A stretch of 7,009 bases of DNA from an uncultured Porphyromonadaceae bacterium. GTDB taxonomy: Bacteria > Bacteroidota > Bacteroidia > Bacteroidales > CAMTPD01. Where the stretch lies: NCBI GenBank assembly GCA_947074265.1, contig CAMTPD010000071.1:1-7009 (forward strand), written 5' to 3'. The notes under the pieces are model-generated. The model searched no databases, was not told where the DNA came from, and saw nothing but the letters and a program-made list of their open reading frames with translations. Position numbers and translations under genes: made by a program. Shown here in pieces: positions 6,014 through 7,009 of this stretch (positions are counted from its first letter, which is position 1; each line of letters begins with the position of its first letter).

Positions 6014-7009
6014 ATGAAACACAAACTTCTTTCCTCAGGAGTTGCTTTGTTATTGCTTTCGTCTCAATACGCTTGTACCGACACGAAGCAAATACAAACA
6101 ACAAACTATGCATACGACCTTATGTTTAATAACCTTGCTCCAACGTGGGACGAAGGCATGCCATTGGGAAACTCTATAATCGGAGCTTTGATCTGGGAAA
6201 AAGACAATAAACTTCGCATGTCGCTAGACCGTGTAGACCTTTGGGACCTTCGCGATTCACCCATCACATCCGATCCCGATTTCTCTTTCAAGTACGTACA
6301 AGAACAAGTACGCAAGAAAGACTACAAACCGGTACAAGACAAGTTCGATGCTCCTTACGAAGAGCTTCCTGCACCATCTAAAATACCGGGAGCAGCGTTG
6401 GAATTTAACATCGACGCGCTAGGCGAGGTCAAGAAAAACAGACTTCACCTCAAAGAAGCCGTAAACGAAGTAGAATGGGAAAACGGAACACGCATGCTTT
6501 CGTTTGTACATGCCGATCAACCGGTAGGTTGGTTTATCTTCGAAAACCTGACAGACTCGATTCCGATGCATTTGATTCCGCCGGTATATCAGCAACAAGC
6601 AAATGACAAAGGCGATCAAAGTTCGGTGAGCGGACTTAGCCTCGGACGTTTAGGATACGAACAAGGCACACTCAATACAGATGGCAATAAAATCGTTTTC
6701 GATCAAAAAGGTTGGGACGACTTTACGTATCAAGTAGCCGTGAAATGGAAACAAGAAGGCGACAAACTGATTGGAGTATGGAGTATCACCTCTTCGCTTG
6801 TAGACGATAAAGCTTCGCAACTTGTAGACAATGCGTTGCAACGCGACATCTATGCCGACTTTAATACACACAACAACTGGTGGAAGAACTTCTGGAATAA
6901 GTCTGAGATCTCAATACCCGATTCGGTTATCGAAAAGCAATACTACAATGAGATCTATAAACTAGGTTCGGCCGCTCGTGAAAACTCCTACCCGATTTCG
7001 CTTCAAGCC
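6014..7009 (+). CDS. GH95-like glycoside hydrolase, N-terminal part (runs off the window)
   Basis: An open frame of 332 codons from the ATG at 6014 to the right edge without a stop, so the gene is cut by the window. The product begins with an export signal (hydrophobic 'GVALLLLSS', 9-17). Cys21 in 'QYAC' could be a lipoprotein cysteine, but the lipobox is poor, so lipoprotein or periplasmic fate is undecided. Residues 38-80 carry the family's N-terminal beta-sandwich motifs, 'WDEGMPLGN' (45-53), 'IIGALIW' (55-61) and 'RMSLDRVDLWDLR' (68-80). 'NWWKNFWNKSEISIPD' (288-303) and 'YYNEIYKLGSAARENSYPISLQA' (310-332) match the linker and start of the (alpha/alpha)6 catalytic barrel of GH95-like enzymes. 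GH95 members are mainly alpha-L-fucosidases or alpha-L-galactosidases, but catalytic residues lie beyond the edge, so substrate is open. The divergent sulfatase neighbour suggests a sulfated glycan target. Confidence 0.85.
   Translation, partial: MKHKLLSSGVALLLLSSQYACTDTKQIQTTNYAYDLMFNNLAPTWDEGMPLGNSIIGALIWEKDNKLRMSLDRVDLWDLRDSPITSDPDFSFKYVQEQVRKKDYKPVQDKFDAPYEELPAPSKIPGAALEFNIDALGEVKKNRLHLKEAVNEVEWENGTRMLSFVHADQPVGWFIFENLTDSIPMHLIPPVYQQQANDKGDQSSVSGLSLGRLGYEQGTLNTDGNKIVFDQKGWDDFTYQVAVKWKQEGDKLIGVWSITSSLVDDKASQLVDNALQRDIYADFNTHNNWWKNFWNKSEISIPDSVIEKQYYNEIYKLGSAARENSYPISLQA

Noticed and set aside
6106..6871. Three - strand open frames (6106-6315, 6419-6619, 6650-6871)
   Set aside because: They lie inside the uninterrupted GH95-like frame on the + strand, which carries family motifs at both ends.

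Overview
The window looks like a chromosomal segment from a low-GC member of the Bacteroidota, most likely order Bacteroidales. The evidence is a DUF4248-type small protein, secreted carbohydrate-active proteins with Bacteroidales-like signal peptides (DUF1080, a serine-type sulfatase and a GH95-like glycosidase), A+T-rich intergenic DNA without Shine-Dalgarno sequences, and at least one good match to the Bacteroides -7 promoter consensus TAnnTTTG. Genus cannot be decided from the sequence alone.

Left part (1-660): a gene-free A+T-rich stretch with one terminator-like hairpin, then an orphan 78-aa DUF4248 family gene on the + strand. It ends at a large hairpin that probably also terminates the oppositely oriented genes to its right.

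Middle part (667-3452, all - strand): transcription order is an amidohydrolase of the MTA/SAH/adenosine deaminase type, a purine nucleoside phosphorylase placed immediately after it, and an isochorismatase-like (YcaC-type) hydrolase. The first two form a logical two-step purine salvage route: 6-amino nucleoside to 6-oxo nucleoside (inosine or methylthioinosine), then phosphorolysis to hypoxanthine and a sugar phosphate. The isochorismatase-like protein has lost the family's cysteine nucleophile (Asn in its place), so its role is open.

Right part (3602-7009): three exported carbohydrate-related proteins. A DUF1080 (3-keto-disaccharide hydrolase family) protein on + converges on a serine-type S1 sulfatase on -, with a second large two-tier hairpin between them. 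The sulfatase is divergent from a GH95-like glycoside hydrolase on + that runs off the right edge. Together they suggest the edge of a gene cluster for breaking down a sulfated glycan. No SusC/SusD pair, regulator or sulfatase-maturating enzyme is inside the window.

I see no tRNA, rRNA, CRISPR array, insertion sequence or prophage gene. The most unusual points are the Cys-to-Asn change in the isochorismatase-like protein, the deaminase-phosphorylase pairing, and two intergenic hairpins that share the same two-tier architecture.
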